A DNA stretch of 64,000 nt from Dyella lutea (GCF_024158035.1 NZ_JAMZEK010000003.1:124001-188000); one strand, 5' to 3'. Shown: positions 34,212 through 45,473, numbered from the stretch's first letter. The notes: generated by a model not told the origin, from the letters alone. Translations and numbers: made by a program.

Positions 34212-34229
34212 GCGGACGCGGCCCCCCGG

Positions 34230-34607
34230 TCAGTTGCCCGGAAGAATGAAGCAGGCCACGACCCGGCGGCCTTCGGCGGCCAGCAGATCGTAAGTGCGGG
34301 CAGCCGCAGCGTTATCCATCACTTCGATGCCGATGCCCTTGCCGAGAAAGGCGGCCAGGAAGGCCATCGGCGGGAATACCTGACGCTCGCCGCTGCCGAG
34401 CAGCACCAGCTCAGGCTGCAATCCGAGTACCGTCTCGGCATGGGGGGGGGCCAGCATCCGGGCGTCCGCCACGGGCCAGTCCTCCAGCAGTCGATCTGGG
34501 GCCAGCACGAAGCTGGCGACGATCTCCCGGTCGACCACGGTGATGCTCTTCGCGGCGGTACGCCGGACGAACAGGAAGGAGCCGGGCAGGTCGAGCGAGA
34601 GATCCAT
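34230..34607 (-). CDS. Mth938/DUF498 domain protein
   Basis: A 125-residue single-domain protein of the Mth938-like fold (family of human NDUFAF3 and Xcc1710). Typical segments: [51 protein letters not shown] and a C-terminal [24 protein letters not shown]. Bacterial function is unknown. Its start codon shares one base with the yhbY stop, so the two are translated from one mRNA. Confidence 0.85.
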   Translation of the reverse strand: MDLSLDLPGSFLFVRRTAAKSITVVDREIVASFVLAPDRLLEDWPVADARMLAPPHAETVLGLQPELVLLGSGERQVFPPMAFLAAFLGKGIGIEVMDNAAAARTYDLLAAEGRRVVACFILPGN

Positions 34608-34903
34608 CAGCGCGGCAGGGCAAGCTTCGGGTCGTCGGCGTTGCGGCGGAACAGCACCACGATATGACCGATCTCCTGCACATTCTCCGCGCCGGTGCCC
34701 ACGATGAGGAAATCGATCTGCGACTGCCGCTCGTCCTTGTCGCCCCCGGAGAGCTTCACCTTCACCAGCTCATGGTGGTCGAGCGCCTGGCCGAGTTCCT
34801 TCACCACTGCCTCGGTCGCTCCCTTCGCTCCCAGCAGGATCACCGGGTTCAGATCGTGGGCGAGGCTGCGCAGGTAGCGCCGCTGGGAGGGGGACAGGGC
34901 CAT
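34607..34903 (-). CDS. yhbY: YhbY-type RNA-binding protein (CRM domain)
   Basis: A 98-residue protein made of a single CRM domain: [23 protein letters not shown], the GxxG-like [10 protein letters not shown] and [13 protein letters not shown]. It associates with pre-50S ribosomal particles in E. coli. The ATG at 34903 fits the family start. It is divergent from rlmE, as in many gammaproteobacteria. Confidence 0.92.
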   Translation of the reverse strand: MALSPSQRRYLRSLAHDLNPVILLGAKGATEAVVKELGQALDHHELVKVKLSGGDKDERQSQIDFLIVGTGAENVQEIGHIVVLFRRNADDPKLALPR

Positions 34904-34984
34904 GGGGAGCAATGCTCGATTCGCGGTTGCAGGACCGCAAAGGGTATCATGCCGACCGTTTCCGTATCTGTGGTGTTGCCGGTC

Positions 34985-35631
34985 ATGTCCCGCAGCAAAA
35001 GCAGTTCCCGCTGGCTGCGGGAACATTTCGACGACGTGTATGTGAAGAAGGCGCAGGCCGAAGGCGTGCGCTCGCGTGCCGTCTACAAGCTGGAGGAGCT
35101 GATCGAACGCGACCACCTGCTCAAGCCCGGCATTTCCGTGGTCGACCTCGGGGCGGCCCCGGGGGGCTGGTCGCAGCTAGTGCGGCAGCGGCTGGGCGAT
35201 ACCGGCCGTGTCGTGGCGCTGGACATCCTGCCGATGCAGGGCATCGCGGGGGTCGAGTTCCTGCAGGGCGACTTCCGCGAGGCGGACGTTTTGTCGCAAC
35301 TGGAGGCCATGCTGGACGGAAAGAAGCTCGATCTTGTCCTCTCGGACATGGCCCCCAATATGAGTGGGGTGGCCTTGGCCGACCAGATCCGGTCCATGGA
35401 TCTGGCTGAACTGGCGCTGGATTTCAGTCGGCAGTGGCTCAAGCCCGGCGGATCGTTCCTCATTAAGCTGTTCCAAGGAACGGGCTTCGACGATTACCTG
35501 CGTAGCTTGCGCGCGGACTTTTCGCGCGTGACTATGCGTAAACCTAAGGCCTCCCGCGCGCGTTCGCGGGAGGTATACGCGCTGGCAACGGGGCTGAAGG
35601 CCCCGGGCGCGCAACCGGGCGGAAACCGCGC

Positions 35632-35635
<4 letters not shown>
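34985..35635 (+). CDS. rlmE: 23S rRNA 2'-O-ribose U2552 methyltransferase
   Basis: A 216-residue RrmJ/FtsJ enzyme. Signatures: [19 protein letters not shown] (with the first catalytic Lys region), [13 protein letters not shown] (SAM binding), [11 protein letters not shown] (catalytic Asp) and [12 protein letters not shown] (catalytic Lys). The ATG at 34985 matches the conserved N terminus. The stop overlaps ftsH (ATGA), so the pair is probably coupled, as in E. coli. Confidence 0.96.
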
Positions 35636-37566
<1,931 letters not shown>

Positions 37567-37589
37567 TTGTTGGCTCGAGATGGATACAG

Positions 37590-37643
37590 AGGCGCCGCGG
37601 TCACTCGCGGCGCTTCTCGTTTGGACGGCCAAACGAGAAGCGC
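37590..37643 (+). terminator. Overlapping alternative hairpins after ftsH
   Basis: A first stem pairs GCGCCGCG (37592-37599) with CGCGGCGC (37606-37613), followed by TTCTCGTTT. A second, longer perfect stem pairs 15 bases at 37610-37624 with 37629-37643 around the loop ACGG. Because the stems share bases 37610-37613 they cannot both form. Either may end ftsH transcription. Confidence 0.6.
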
Positions 37644-37700
37644 TGGCCAAGGAATTTCTGGTTGGCTCTGCGAGCGGCGGAAAAATTTTGCAAAAAAGTG

Positions 37701-37729
37701 TTGACGCCTGTGCGTTGTATCTGAATAAT
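37701..37729 (+). promoter_or_regulatory. Strong sigma-70 promoter of tRNA-Arg(ACG)
   Basis: TTGACG (37701-37706), a 17-base spacer and AATAAT (37724-37729), with A/T tracts just upstream (37681-37698) that could act as an UP element. The predicted start is about 60 bases before the tRNA. Confidence 0.8.
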
Positions 37730-37794
37730 TCCGCTTCTCGGTTCGGCGCCTCTCGCAACGCTTGAGACGCAGTGAATCAACAGTTTTGAAGTGT

Positions 37795-37871
37795 GCGCCC
37801 GTAGCTCAGCTGGATAGAGTACCTGGCTACGAACCAGGCGGTCGGGAGTTCGAATCTCTCCGGGCGCGCCA
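37795..37871 (+). tRNA. tRNA-Arg (ACG)
   Basis: A 77-base cloverleaf with encoded CCA. Acceptor GCGCCCG/CGGGCGC, anticodon stem CCTGG/CCAGG, loop CTACGAA giving anticodon ACG (A34 expected to be inosine). T arm GGGAG-TTCGAAT-CTCTC is standard. First gene of a five-tRNA group. Confidence 0.96.
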
Positions 37872-37973
37872 TCTTCAGGACGGAAGTCGCCGCTTGCGGT
37901 GGTTTCCAGTTCGCGGGGCAGAACATCGCACTGCGGACCAGACAGTTTCAAGTCTGGTGTGCTCGAATACGGA

Positions 37974-38002
37974 TTGACTGGACGGTACGTCACCCGTAGC
38001 AT
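37974..38002 (+). promoter_or_regulatory. Internal promoter before tRNA-Pro
   Basis: TTGACT (37974-37979), a 17-base spacer and TAGCAT (37997-38002) sit in the 170-base spacer between the first and second tRNAs. A small hairpin CCAGAC/GTCTGG (37938-37957) precedes it and may stop read-through. The start would be about 33 bases before tRNA-Pro. Confidence 0.6.
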
Positions 38003-38041
38003 TCGAGAGCTTCGCGTAGCGATAGTGATCGGTGTCTCTGG

Positions 38042-38118
38042 CGGGGTATAGCTCAGTCTGGTAGAGCGTTGCGTTTGGGACGCAAAAGTCGGGGGTTCGA
38101 ATCCCTCTGCCCCGACCA
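38042..38118 (+). tRNA. tRNA-Pro (TGG)
   Basis: A 77-base cloverleaf with encoded CCA. Acceptor CGGGGTA/TGCCCCG, anticodon stem TTGCG/CGCAA, loop TTTGGGA giving anticodon TGG. Confidence 0.96.
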
Positions 38119-38143
38119 CGCTGGGCTCTGCCATGCGGTGACT

Positions 38144-38220
38144 GCGCCTGTAGCTCAACCGGATAGAGCATCGGCCTTCTAAGCCGACGGTTGCAGGTTC
38201 GAGTCCTGTCGGGCGCGCCA
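38144..38220 (+). tRNA. tRNA-Arg (TCT)
   Basis: A 77-base cloverleaf with encoded CCA. Acceptor GCGCCTG/CGGGCGC with one G-T pair, anticodon stem TCGGC/GCCGA, loop CTTCTAA giving anticodon TCT for the rare AGA/AGG codons. Confidence 0.96.
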
Positions 38221-38235
38221 ACAAACAGTTTTACG

Positions 38236-38312
38236 GTGGGCGTAGCTCAGCTGGTTAGAGTCCCGGATTGTGATTCCGGATGTCGTGGGTTCGAATCCCA
38301 TCGCTCACCCCA
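38236..38312 (+). tRNA. tRNA-His (GTG)
   Basis: A 77-base cloverleaf with encoded CCA. Acceptor GTGGGCG/CGCTCAC, anticodon stem CCGGA/TCCGG, loop TTGTGAT giving GTG. The extra G at -1 required by His-tRNA synthetase is encoded at 38235 and faces C73. Confidence 0.96.
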
Positions 38313-38326
38313 AATTTGAAGTTTCA

Positions 38327-38402
<76 letters not shown>

Positions 38403-38408
38403 ATTCGC

Positions 38409-38443
38409 AAGACGCCGGTCGGAAACGACCGGCGTCTTTGCTT
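38409..38443 (+). terminator. Rho-independent terminator of the tRNA group
   Basis: GACGCCGGTCG (38411-38421) and CGACCGGCGTC (38426-38436) form a perfect stem with a GAAA-type loop, followed by TTTGCTT. Confidence 0.88.
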
Positions 38444-38489
38444 GTGGGGAGGGCGGCGCCATCTGGGCCCGGAGCGAGCTCGCGAGCGC

Positions 38490-38519
38490 TTGTACTGCGG
38501 GCTTGCAGGATCCTAGAAT
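38490..38519 (+). promoter_or_regulatory. Candidate promoter upstream of tRNA-Leu
   Basis: TTGTAC (38490-38495), an 18-base spacer and TAGAAT (38514-38519). It lies about 135 bases before tRNA-Leu, so the leader would be long; nothing closer looks better. Confidence 0.4.
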
Positions 38520-38653
38520 AGCGGGCTTTCGCGTAAGGGAATCATCGACTTAGCAACGCAAAGCAGGGCGTGCGACACAGCTTGCGTTCCGCTCGATGCG
38601 GACTTGCGAATTGTTTTGCAAATCCACGGTTTGCGACGTTTGGTGGACGGCTT

Positions 38654-38738
38654 GCGAAAGTGGCGGAACTGGTAGACGCACCAGATTTAGGTTCTGGCGG
38701 GTAACACCGTGCGGGTTCGAGTCCCGCCTTTCGCACCA
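38654..38738 (+). tRNA. tRNA-Leu (TAG)
   Basis: An 85-base class II tRNA with encoded CCA and a long variable arm (GCGGGTAACACCGT). Acceptor GCGAAAG/CTTTCGC, anticodon stem CCAGA/TCTGG, loop TTTAGGT giving anticodon TAG. It stands alone just upstream of tig. Confidence 0.96.
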
Positions 38739-38769
38739 TCCCTTGTCATTTGTGGCGGCTGTCGGCCGC

Positions 38770-38795
38770 CTTGGAGCCTGTGACAGGCCCCATTA
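38770..38795 (+). promoter_or_regulatory. Sigma-32-like promoter of tig
   Basis: CTTGGA (38770-38775), 12 bases, then CCCCATTA (38788-38795), close to the heat-shock consensus CTTGAA-(N)-CCCCATnT. The start would be about 15 bases before the tig ATG. This is a match by eye only. Confidence 0.45.
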
Positions 38796-38818
38796 CCCAG
38801 GAAAACCCAGGAGTCGTC

Positions 38819-40111
38819 ATGCAGGTTTCGGTTGAGAACGTCGGCAAGCTCGAGCGCAAGCTCACGGTGAAGTTTCCCGCCGAGCGCTTCGAGTCGCAGG
38901 TCAGCGCGCGCATCGCGGAGATGGGCCGTACCGTCCGGCTGAAGGGCTTCCGCCCCGGCAAGGTGCCGACCACCGTGATCCAGCAGCGTTTCGGCGCGCA
39001 GGTTCGTGGCGAGGTCTTGTCTGACCTGATCGGAACCACGCTGCGCGAGGCGTTCGATCGGGAGAACCTGCGTCCGGTGGCGAATCCGTCGGTGGACACC
39101 ACTGGTACCCCGGAGAATGGCGAGATCTCCTATACCGCCACTTTCGAGGTGATGCCGGAGTTCCCGACCATCGACGTGGCCGCTCTTGCCGTCCAGCGCC
39201 CGGCGTCGGAAGTGACCGAGGCCGATATCGAAAAGATGATCGAAACCCTCCGTCAGCAGCGTCGATCCTTCGAGGAGGTCGAGCGCGCGTCCAAGGAAGG
39301 CGACTTCGTTATGTTCGAGTACTCCGCCGAGGCGGGTGACTACCGCTTTCCGGCCGACGGTCAGGAGCGGGCGGGCAGCGTGCTCGGCTCGGGTACCCTG
39401 TTCAAGGCGCTCGATGACGCGCTGACCGGCCGCAGTGCGGCTGAGGAGTTCAGCGCCGACATCGATTTTCCGACCGACTTCCGCAACGAGAACCTTGCTG
39501 GCAAGACCTCGACGGTGGCTTTCAAGGTCATCAAGGTCCAGGAGCCGAAGCTGCCGGATGTCGACGCCGAGTTCGCCAAGCTTTTCGGCATCGCCGATGG
39601 TGATCTCGAGACATTCCGCAAGGAAGTTCGAGCCAACCTTGAGCGCGAGCTCAAGGCGACCCTGATGGGCCGCCTGAAGGCCGAGGTTGCGGAGAAACTG
39701 GCCGACACGTATGCAGAGGTCGACGTGCCGAACCTGATGGTTCAGTCGGAGGCTCGCGCGCTCGCAGCCGGAAGTGTGCCGAAGGGGCAGCAGCCCCCGC
39801 CGCAGCTCATCGAAGCTGCCATGCCGATGGCGCGCAAGCGGGTGCTTGCCGGCCTGCTTATGGGTGAGATCGCCCGCAAGAACGAGCTGGTGGTCGACCG
39901 CAGGCACGTGGCTGAGCAGCTCGCGGCCATTGCGTCGACCTACGAGGAGCCGGAGCAGGTCATTGAACTGTACAACTCGGACCCCCAATTGATGTCCGGG
40001 CTGCAGAATCGTGTGATGGAAGATCAGGTGGCCGAGTGGGTGGCCGAGCACGCCAGCACCACGGTCCAGAACCTGAGCTTCGACGAGGTCATGCGCCCGG
40101 CGGGTGCCTGA
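38819..40111 (+). CDS. tig: Trigger factor
   Basis: A 430-residue ribosome-bound chaperone and peptidyl-prolyl isomerase. The N-terminal domain carries the ribosome-docking signature GFRPGKVP (about residues 43-50). A PPIase domain lies at about 150-230 ([33 protein letters not shown]), followed by the helical C-terminal arms. The ATG at 38819 follows GGAG (38811-38814). It heads the conserved tig-clpP-clpX-lon-hupB-ppiD block. Confidence 0.96.
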   Translation: MQVSVENVGKLERKLTVKFPAERFESQVSARIAEMGRTVRLKGFRPGKVPTTVIQQRFGAQVRGEVLSDLIGTTLREAFDRENLRPVANPSVDTTGTPENGEISYTATFEVMPEFPTIDVAALAVQRPASEVTEADIEKMIETLRQQRRSFEEVERASKEGDFVMFEYSAEAGDYRFPADGQERAGSVLGSGTLFKALDDALTGRSAAEEFSADIDFPTDFRNENLAGKTSTVAFKVIKVQEPKLPDVDAEFAKLFGIADGDLETFRKEVRANLERELKATLMGRLKAEVAEKLADTYAEVDVPNLMVQSEARALAAGSVPKGQQPPPQLIEAAMPMARKRVLAGLLMGEIARKNELVVDRRHVAEQLAAIASTYEEPEQVIELYNSDPQLMSGLQNRVMEDQVAEWVAEHASTTVQNLSFDEVMRPAGA

Positions 40112-40161
40112 GTCGCGTATTCTCGGGCAGTACGTTCAGGCCAACGGCTGGAGAGATGACC

Positions 40162-40785
40162 ATGGATCCAATTACGAACCTCAACCTGGTGCCCATGGTC
40201 GTCGAGCAGACGGCTCGTGGCGAGCGCTCCTACGACATCTACTCGCGTCTGCTGAAGGAGCGGGTGATCTTCCTGGTCGGCGAGGTGAACGATCACGTCG
40301 CGAACCTGTTGGTCGCGCAGATGTTGTTCCTGGAGTCGGAGAACCCGGAGAAGGACATCCACCTGTACATCAACAGTCCCGGTGGCGTGGTCACCGCCGG
40401 ACTGGCGATCTACGACACGATGCAATTCATCAAACCCGACGTGAGCACCATGTGCGTCGGCCAGGCCTGCAGTGCGGCCTCGCTGTTGCTGATGGCCGGG
40501 GCCAAGGGCAAGCGTTACTCGTTGCCGAACTCTCGGGTGATGATCCACCAGCCCTCCGGTGGCGCCCGGGGCCAGGCCACTGACATCGAGATCCAGGCGC
40601 AGGAGATTCTGTATCTCCGTCGGCGTCTGAACCAGATCTACGTCGACCATACCGGCCAGCCGCTGGAGAAGATCGAGCGCGATATGGAGCGCGACCGCTT
40701 TATGAGCGCCGAGGCGGCGAAGGAATATGGTCTGATCGACGCCGTTCTCGACCGCCGGGCGGTCGATACCGTCAAGTCGGCCTGA
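40162..40785 (+). CDS. clpP: ATP-dependent Clp protease proteolytic subunit
   Basis: A 207-residue serine protease, 14 copies of which form the ClpXP/ClpAP chamber. The catalytic Ser is S104 in [10 protein letters not shown] and His is H129 in VMIHQPSGG; Asp follows in the [17 protein letters not shown] region. ATG at 40162 is preferred because GGAG at 40150-40153 is eight bases away; the in-frame ATG at 40156 would be only two bases from it. N-terminal propeptide [17 protein letters not shown] is cut in related enzymes. Confidence 0.96.
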   Translation: MDPITNLNLVPMVVEQTARGERSYDIYSRLLKERVIFLVGEVNDHVANLLVAQMLFLESENPEKDIHLYINSPGGVVTAGLAIYDTMQFIKPDVSTMCVGQACSAASLLLMAGAKGKRYSLPNSRVMIHQPSGGARGQATDIEIQAQEILYLRRRLNQIYVDHTGQPLEKIERDMERDRFMSAEAAKEYGLIDAVLDRRAVDTVKSA

Positions 40786-40810
40786 TCCGGCTTCAAACTC
40801 AGGTCTCCAG

Positions 40811-40844
40811 AGGGCTCCGCGCCTCGATTCAGGCGCGGAGCCCT
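40811..40844 (+). terminator. Perfect hairpin between clpP and clpX
   Basis: AGGGCTCCGCGCCT (40811-40824) and AGGCGCGGAGCCCT (40831-40844) pair over 14 bases around CGATTC. No T run follows; instead the clpX -10 element starts two bases later, so the hairpin covers the -35 position of that promoter. Confidence 0.55.
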
Positions 40845-40845
40845 G

Positions 40846-40854
40846 TGCTATTCT
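40846..40854 (+). promoter_or_regulatory. Extended -10 promoter of clpX
   Basis: TGCTATTCT matches the extended -10 pattern and is followed by CGGGC. A near-copy (TATTCTCGGGC) stands 43 bases before the clpP start, at 40119-40129 approximately. Confidence 0.5.
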
Positions 40855-40890
40855 CGGGCCGAAAACTGATTCAAAGGCAGGATCACTAGC

Positions 40891-42183
40891 ATGAGCGACG
40901 AGCGGCAGGGGCGTTCCACCGACAGCGGCAAGATTCTTTACTGCTCCTTCTGCGGCAAGAGCCAGCATGAAGTGCGCAAGCTGATCGCCGGCCCGTCCGT
41001 GTTCATTTGCGATGAATGCGTGGAACTTTGCAACGACATCATCCGCGAGGAGTTGGAGGAGAAGGCCGCCTCCGGGCGTACGCACCTTCCCAAGCCCCGC
41101 GAGATCATGGAGGCGCTCGATCAGTACGTGGTCGGGCAGACTCGCGCAAAGAAGGCGCTTGCGGTGGCCGTCTACAACCACTACAAGCGCATGGAATCGC
41201 GCCAGAAGGGCGATGAGGTCGAGCTTGGCAAGTCCAATATCCTGCTGATCGGTCCGACCGGCTCGGGCAAAACCCTGCTGGCCGAGACGCTTGCCCGCCT
41301 CCTCAACGTTCCGTTCACTATCGCCGACGCCACGACCCTGACCGAAGCCGGCTACGTGGGTGAGGATGTCGAGAACATCATCCAGAAGCTGCTCCAAAAG
41401 TGCGATTACGACGTCGAGAAGGCGCAGTCGGGCATCGTTTACATCGACGAGATCGACAAGATCTCGCGCAAGAGCGAAAACCCGTCGATCACCCGGGACG
41501 TCTCGGGCGAGGGGGTGCAGCAGGCGCTGCTGAAGCTGATCGAGGGCACGCTGGCATCGGTGCCGCCGCAGGGCGGCCGCAAGCACCCGCAGCAGGAATT
41601 CCTGCAGGTCGACACCAAGAACATTCTGTTCATCTGCGGTGGCGCATTCGCGGGCCTGGAGAAGGTGATCCAGCAGCGTTCGGAGACCACCGGTATCGGC
41701 TTTTCCGCTGAAGTCCGCTCGAAGGAGCGGACGTCCAACTTGGGCAAGGTGCTTGCCGACGTGGAGCCGGCTGATCTGGTGCGGTTCGGTCTGATCCCGG
41801 AGTTCGTTGGTCGCCTGCCCGTGATTGCCACGCTGGACGAACTGGACGAGGCGGCGCTGGTCAAGATTCTCACCGAGCCGAAGAACGCGGTGACCAAGCA
41901 GTTCCGCAAGCTGTTCGAGATGGAAGGCGCAGAGCTCGAATTTCGCCCGGAGGCGCTGCAGGCGATCGCCCGCAAGGCGCTCAAGCGCAAGACGGGCGCG
42001 CGTGGATTGCGCACCATTCTGGAACAGGTGTTGCTCGATACCATGTACGAGCTTCCCTCGCTCGATCACGTCAGCAAGGTCGTGGTCGACGATGCCGTGA
42101 TCGAGGGGCAGGCCGAGCCCTATCTCATCTACCGGGGCAACCTGCAGCAGCGGGCGGTTGGAGAGGGCGGCGACGCCGCCTGA
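40891..42183 (+). CDS. clpX: ATP-dependent Clp protease ATP-binding subunit ClpX
   Basis: A 430-residue AAA+ unfoldase. The N-terminal zinc-binding domain has [11 protein letters not shown] and ICDECVELC. The AAA module holds [10 protein letters not shown] (Walker A), VYIDEIDKI (Walker B) and later [10 protein letters not shown] (sensor region). An IGF-type loop for ClpP docking is replaced by the usual [12 protein letters not shown] at 40891 follows AGGATCAC. A terminator follows the gene. Confidence 0.97.
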   Translation: MSDERQGRSTDSGKILYCSFCGKSQHEVRKLIAGPSVFICDECVELCNDIIREELEEKAASGRTHLPKPREIMEALDQYVVGQTRAKKALAVAVYNHYKRMESRQKGDEVELGKSNILLIGPTGSGKTLLAETLARLLNVPFTIADATTLTEAGYVGEDVENIIQKLLQKCDYDVEKAQSGIVYIDEIDKISRKSENPSITRDVSGEGVQQALLKLIEGTLASVPPQGGRKHPQQEFLQVDTKNILFICGGAFAGLEKVIQQRSETTGIGFSAEVRSKERTSNLGKVLADVEPADLVRFGLIPEFVGRLPVIATLDELDEAALVKILTEPKNAVTKQFRKLFEMEGAELEFRPEALQAIARKALKRKTGARGLRTILEQVLLDTMYELPSLDHVSKVVVDDAVIEGQAEPYLIYRGNLQQRAVGEGGDAA

Positions 42184-42207
42184 CCGTACCTGACGGTTGC
42201 CTGCGCG

Positions 42208-42238
42208 AGCCCGGCCTATCGCCGGGCTTTCTTTTTTT
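42208..42238 (+). terminator. Rho-independent terminator after clpX
   Basis: AGCCCGGC (42208-42215) pairs with GCCGGGCT (42221-42228), followed by TTTCTTTTTTT. Confidence 0.92.
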
Positions 42239-42338
42239 CGAGCATCGTCACGGGCTTGTGCCCGGGGAATCCCGCCTCCACTTGACGACTCAGAGTCCCC
42301 GGCGCAGTGTCGGGGCGAGCCTTAATCGAGACTGCTCT

Positions 42339-44837
42339 ATGGCAAAGAACGCCTCTACCACCCCGATCACCACGGGAACCCCGGCTTCGCTCGATGCACT
42401 GCCGGTGTTGCCGCTTCGTGATGTGGTGGTCTATCCACACATGGTGATTCCGCTGTTTGTCGGTCGCGACAAGTCGATGCGAGCGCTCGAGCGTGCAATG
42501 GAGGGCGAGCGCCAGATTCTCCTGGTCGCGCAGAAGAGCCCCGATATCGATGATCCGGAAATCGCCGATCTGCACGAGGTCGGAACGCTCGCGGGCGTAC
42601 TGCAGTTGCTCAAGCTCCCCGACGGCACGGTCAAGGTGCTGGTGGAGGGCCAGGCGCGCGTAGCGATCGAGCAGTACACCGACGAGGCAGGCATGCTGAT
42701 GGCTCGTTCGCACGTGATCGAGCCGATCTACAGTTCGAAGGAGCGCGAGCTGGACGTGGTGTCCCGAACGCTGGTTTCCCTGTTCGAACAGCTGGTCAAG
42801 CAGAGCCGCAAGCTGCCGCCGGAGGTGCTGGCGACGCTGTCGGGTATTGAGGACCCGTCACGCTTGGCGGACTCCATCGCTGCGCATCTCACCGTGCGCA
42901 TGGCGGACAAGCAGAAGGTGCTCGAGACGGCGGACGTCGGCCAGCGCCTCGAATTGCTGATCGGCCTGGTCGATGGCGAAATGGACCTGCAGCAGGTCGA
43001 GAAGCGCATCCGCGGGCGCGTCAAGTCTCAGATGGAGAAGAGCCAGCGTGAGTACTACCTCAACGAGCAGATGAAGGCGATCCAGAAAGAGCTGGGCGAG
43101 GGTGAGGAGGGGCCAAACGAGGTCGAGGAACTGCAGCGTCGGATCGACTCGGCGGGTATGCCCAAGGCCGTGCTGGCCAAGGCCAGACAGGAGTTCTCCA
43201 AGCTCAGGCAGATGTCGCCGATGTCTGCCGAAGCCACCGTGGTTCGCAATTACCTCGACTGGTTGCTGGGCGTGCCCTGGAAGAAGCGCTCCAAGGTGCG
43301 CAAGGACCTGCAGCTTGCGCAGGAAGTACTCGATGCGGACCACTTCGGCCTGGAAAAGGTCAAGGAACGCATCCTTGAGTACCTGGCCGTGCAGCAGCGC
43401 GTCAACACCATGAAGGGCCCGATCCTCTGCCTGGTTGGCCCGCCCGGCGTGGGCAAGACCTCGCTCGGGCAATCGATCGCCAAGGCGACCAACCGCAAGT
43501 TCGTTCGCATGAGTCTCGGCGGAGTGCGCGACGAGGCCGAGATTCGCGGCCATCGCCGGACCTATATCGGTTCGATGCCGGGACGCATCGTGCAGAACCT
43601 CAACAAGGTGGGCAGCAAGAATCCGCTGTTTGTGCTCGACGAGATCGACAAGATGTCGATGGATTTCCGTGGCGACCCTTCGTCGGCGCTGCTGGAGGTG
43701 CTGGACCCGGAACAGAACAACGCTTTCAATGACCATTACCTGGAGGTCGATCTGGATCTCTCGGAGGTCATGTGGATTGCCACCGCCAACTCGTTGAACA
43801 TCCCCGGTCCGCTGCTGGACCGCATGGAAGTCATCCGTATTCCGGGCTACACAGAGGATGAGAAGCTGGCGATCGCTCAGCGCTACCTACTGCCTAAGCA
43901 GCTCAGGGCGAATGGCCTCAAGGAGGGCGAGCTGACCATCGAGGAAGAGGCGTTGCGCGATGCTGTTCGCTACTACACGCGCGAGTCCGGCGTGCGCAAT
44001 CTCGAACGCGAGGTGTCCAAGATCTGCCGTAAGGTGGTGAAGGAGCTCACGCTCGGCGAGGTGAAGGGGGCGAAGAAGGGTAAGGCGACCCCTGCGGCCA
44101 AGGTCAAGGCCAAGCGCAAGCCCGCTGGTGTGGTCGTATCGAGTGAGAACCTCGAACATTATCTGGGCGTGCGCCGGTTCGATTTCGGCCGCAAGGAGCA
44201 GCAGAACGAGGTCGGTTTGGTGACCGGGCTGGCCTGGACCCAGGTGGGCGGTGACCTGCTGAGCATCGAGGCATCGATCGTTCCAGGCAAAGGCAAGCTT
44301 GTGCACACTGGGCAGCTCGGTGACGTAATGAAGGAATCGATCCAGGCGGCGTTGTCAGTAGTGCGGGCTCGGGCCGAGACGCTGGGTATCGACCCGGATT
44401 TCCATCAGAAGCTGGATATGCATATCCATGTGCCTGAGGGGGCGACGCCGAAGGACGGGCCCAGCGCCGGTATCGCGATGTGTACTGCCCTGGTATCGGC
44501 GCTGACCAAGGTGCCGGTCCGCTCGGAAGTGGCCATGACGGGCGAGATTACCCTGCGTGGGCGCGTGCTACCGATCGGTGGTCTCAAGGAAAAGCTGCTG
44601 GCGGCCCATCGGGGCGGCATCACGACGGTGATCATCCCCGAGGAAAACCAGAAAGACCTGGCGGATATTCCGGCAAACATCACCCGCTCGCTGGAGATCC
44701 ACCCGGTGCGTTGGATCGATCAGGTACTGGACATCGCGCTGGAGCGCCCCTTGCAGCCGACTGCCGCCGGCGGCGAGATCGCCAAGGTCGAGGTGAAGGG
44801 CGACGACTCAGCGACAGGCACCTCGCGGACGCACTGA
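42339..44837 (+). CDS. lon: Lon protease
   Basis: An 832-residue AAA+ serine protease. Order: LON substrate-binding domain ([20 protein letters not shown] at about 24-43), AAA module with GPPGVGKTS, and protease domain with the catalytic Ser at 709 in [11 protein letters not shown] and Lys in the [17 protein letters not shown] segment. A lysine/alanine-rich insertion ([20 protein letters not shown], about residues 572-592) separates the AAA lid from the protease domain and is absent in E. coli Lon. ATG at 42339 fits. A terminator follows. Confidence 0.96.
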   Translation: MAKNASTTPITTGTPASLDALPVLPLRDVVVYPHMVIPLFVGRDKSMRALERAMEGERQILLVAQKSPDIDDPEIADLHEVGTLAGVLQLLKLPDGTVKVLVEGQARVAIEQYTDEAGMLMARSHVIEPIYSSKERELDVVSRTLVSLFEQLVKQSRKLPPEVLATLSGIEDPSRLADSIAAHLTVRMADKQKVLETADVGQRLELLIGLVDGEMDLQQVEKRIRGRVKSQMEKSQREYYLNEQMKAIQKELGEGEEGPNEVEELQRRIDSAGMPKAVLAKARQEFSKLRQMSPMSAEATVVRNYLDWLLGVPWKKRSKVRKDLQLAQEVLDADHFGLEKVKERILEYLAVQQRVNTMKGPILCLVGPPGVGKTSLGQSIAKATNRKFVRMSLGGVRDEAEIRGHRRTYIGSMPGRIVQNLNKVGSKNPLFVLDEIDKMSMDFRGDPSSALLEVLDPEQNNAFNDHYLEVDLDLSEVMWIATANSLNIPGPLLDRMEVIRIPGYTEDEKLAIAQRYLLPKQLRANGLKEGELTIEEEALRDAVRYYTRESGVRNLEREVSKICRKVVKELTLGEVKGAKKGKATPAAKVKAKRKPAGVVVSSENLEHYLGVRRFDFGRKEQQNEVGLVTGLAWTQVGGDLLSIEASIVPGKGKLVHTGQLGDVMKESIQAALSVVRARAETLGIDPDFHQKLDMHIHVPEGATPKDGPSAGIAMCTALVSALTKVPVRSEVAMTGEITLRGRVLPIGGLKEKLLAAHRGGITTVIIPEENQKDLADIPANITRSLEIHPVRWIDQVLDIALERPLQPTAAGGEIAKVEVKGDDSATGTSRTH

Positions 44838-44859
44838 ATTCGTCATCGTTCCAATCAGG

Positions 44860-44894
44860 AGGCGCCCGGTTCGATCGGGCGCTTTTTTGTTTTG
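44860..44894 (+). terminator. Rho-independent terminator after lon
   Basis: GCGCCCG (44862-44868) pairs with CGGGCGC (44876-44882), followed by TTTTTTGTTTT. Confidence 0.92.
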
Positions 44895-45005
44895 CGAAGC
44901 AAGAAAGGTGCCCCTCCGGAGCTATGTTTCCGGTCTCCTGTCAAGCATTCAAAGTGTCTTGGCGAATACCTCCCGGATCGCCCGGAACCCTTGCTGCAAC
45001 TTGTA

Positions 45006-45035
45006 TTGCGGAGTTGCGCGAGCCACTGGTATAAA
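45006..45035 (+). promoter_or_regulatory. Promoter of hupB
   Basis: TTGCGG (45006-45011), an 18-base spacer and TATAAA (45030-45035), the latter preceded by TGG as in extended -10 sites. The leader to hupB is about 140 bases. The rest of the 44895-45180 gap shows no gene; short open frames there lack support. Confidence 0.6.
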
Positions 45036-45180
45036 GGCGTACCGCAATCCTCGCGCCTTCATTTTTCGCGCAGTGATGCGGGGTAGCGGACGGCGCCAAT
45101 GCGGAGCCAACCATCCATGTCGGCGTTGTCTCAGTCCCAACTGACCACGCGGGCCGCAAACCGTTTAAGGGAGTGTCTCA

Positions 45181-45453
45181 ATGAACAAAACCGATCTGAT
45201 CAATGCGATTGCCGACAAGGCCGAGCTGACCAAGGCCGACGCCGGCCGCGCTCTCGAAGCTTTCTTCGAAACCGTGCAGAAGGCCCTCAAGAAGGGTGAC
45301 GACGTCTCCGTCGTTGGCTTCGGTACCTTCACCGTTCGCAAGCGCGCTGCTCGCACCGGTCGCAATCCGCGCACCAACGAGACGATCAAGATCAAGGCTT
45401 CGAAGGTCCCGGCGTTCAAGGCTGGCAAGACCCTGAAGGATGCCCTAAACTAA
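45181..45453 (+). CDS. hupB: DNA-binding protein HU-beta
   Basis: A 90-residue histone-like protein. [25 protein letters not shown] matches the HU dimer helices, and [21 protein letters not shown] forms the DNA-binding arm with its Pro at the tip (RNP). ATG at 45181 follows GGGAG. Located between lon and ppiD as in E. coli, but here two tRNA genes follow. Confidence 0.97.
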   Translation: MNKTDLINAIADKAELTKADAGRALEAFFETVQKALKKGDDVSVVGFGTFTVRKRAARTGRNPRTNETIKIKASKVPAFKAGKTLKDALN

Positions 45454-45473
45454 GCGGCTAGCTGCTTGGTTTC

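Noticed and set aside
42281-42306. Sigma-32-like site before lon (CTTGAC ... CCCC)
   Set aside because: The spacer is only 10 bases and the second box matches CCCC alone, so it does not meet the consensus well enough.
44887-45144. Small open frames between lon and hupB
   Set aside because: They cover the hupB promoter, lack ribosome binding sites and have unlikely Cys/Arg-rich products.
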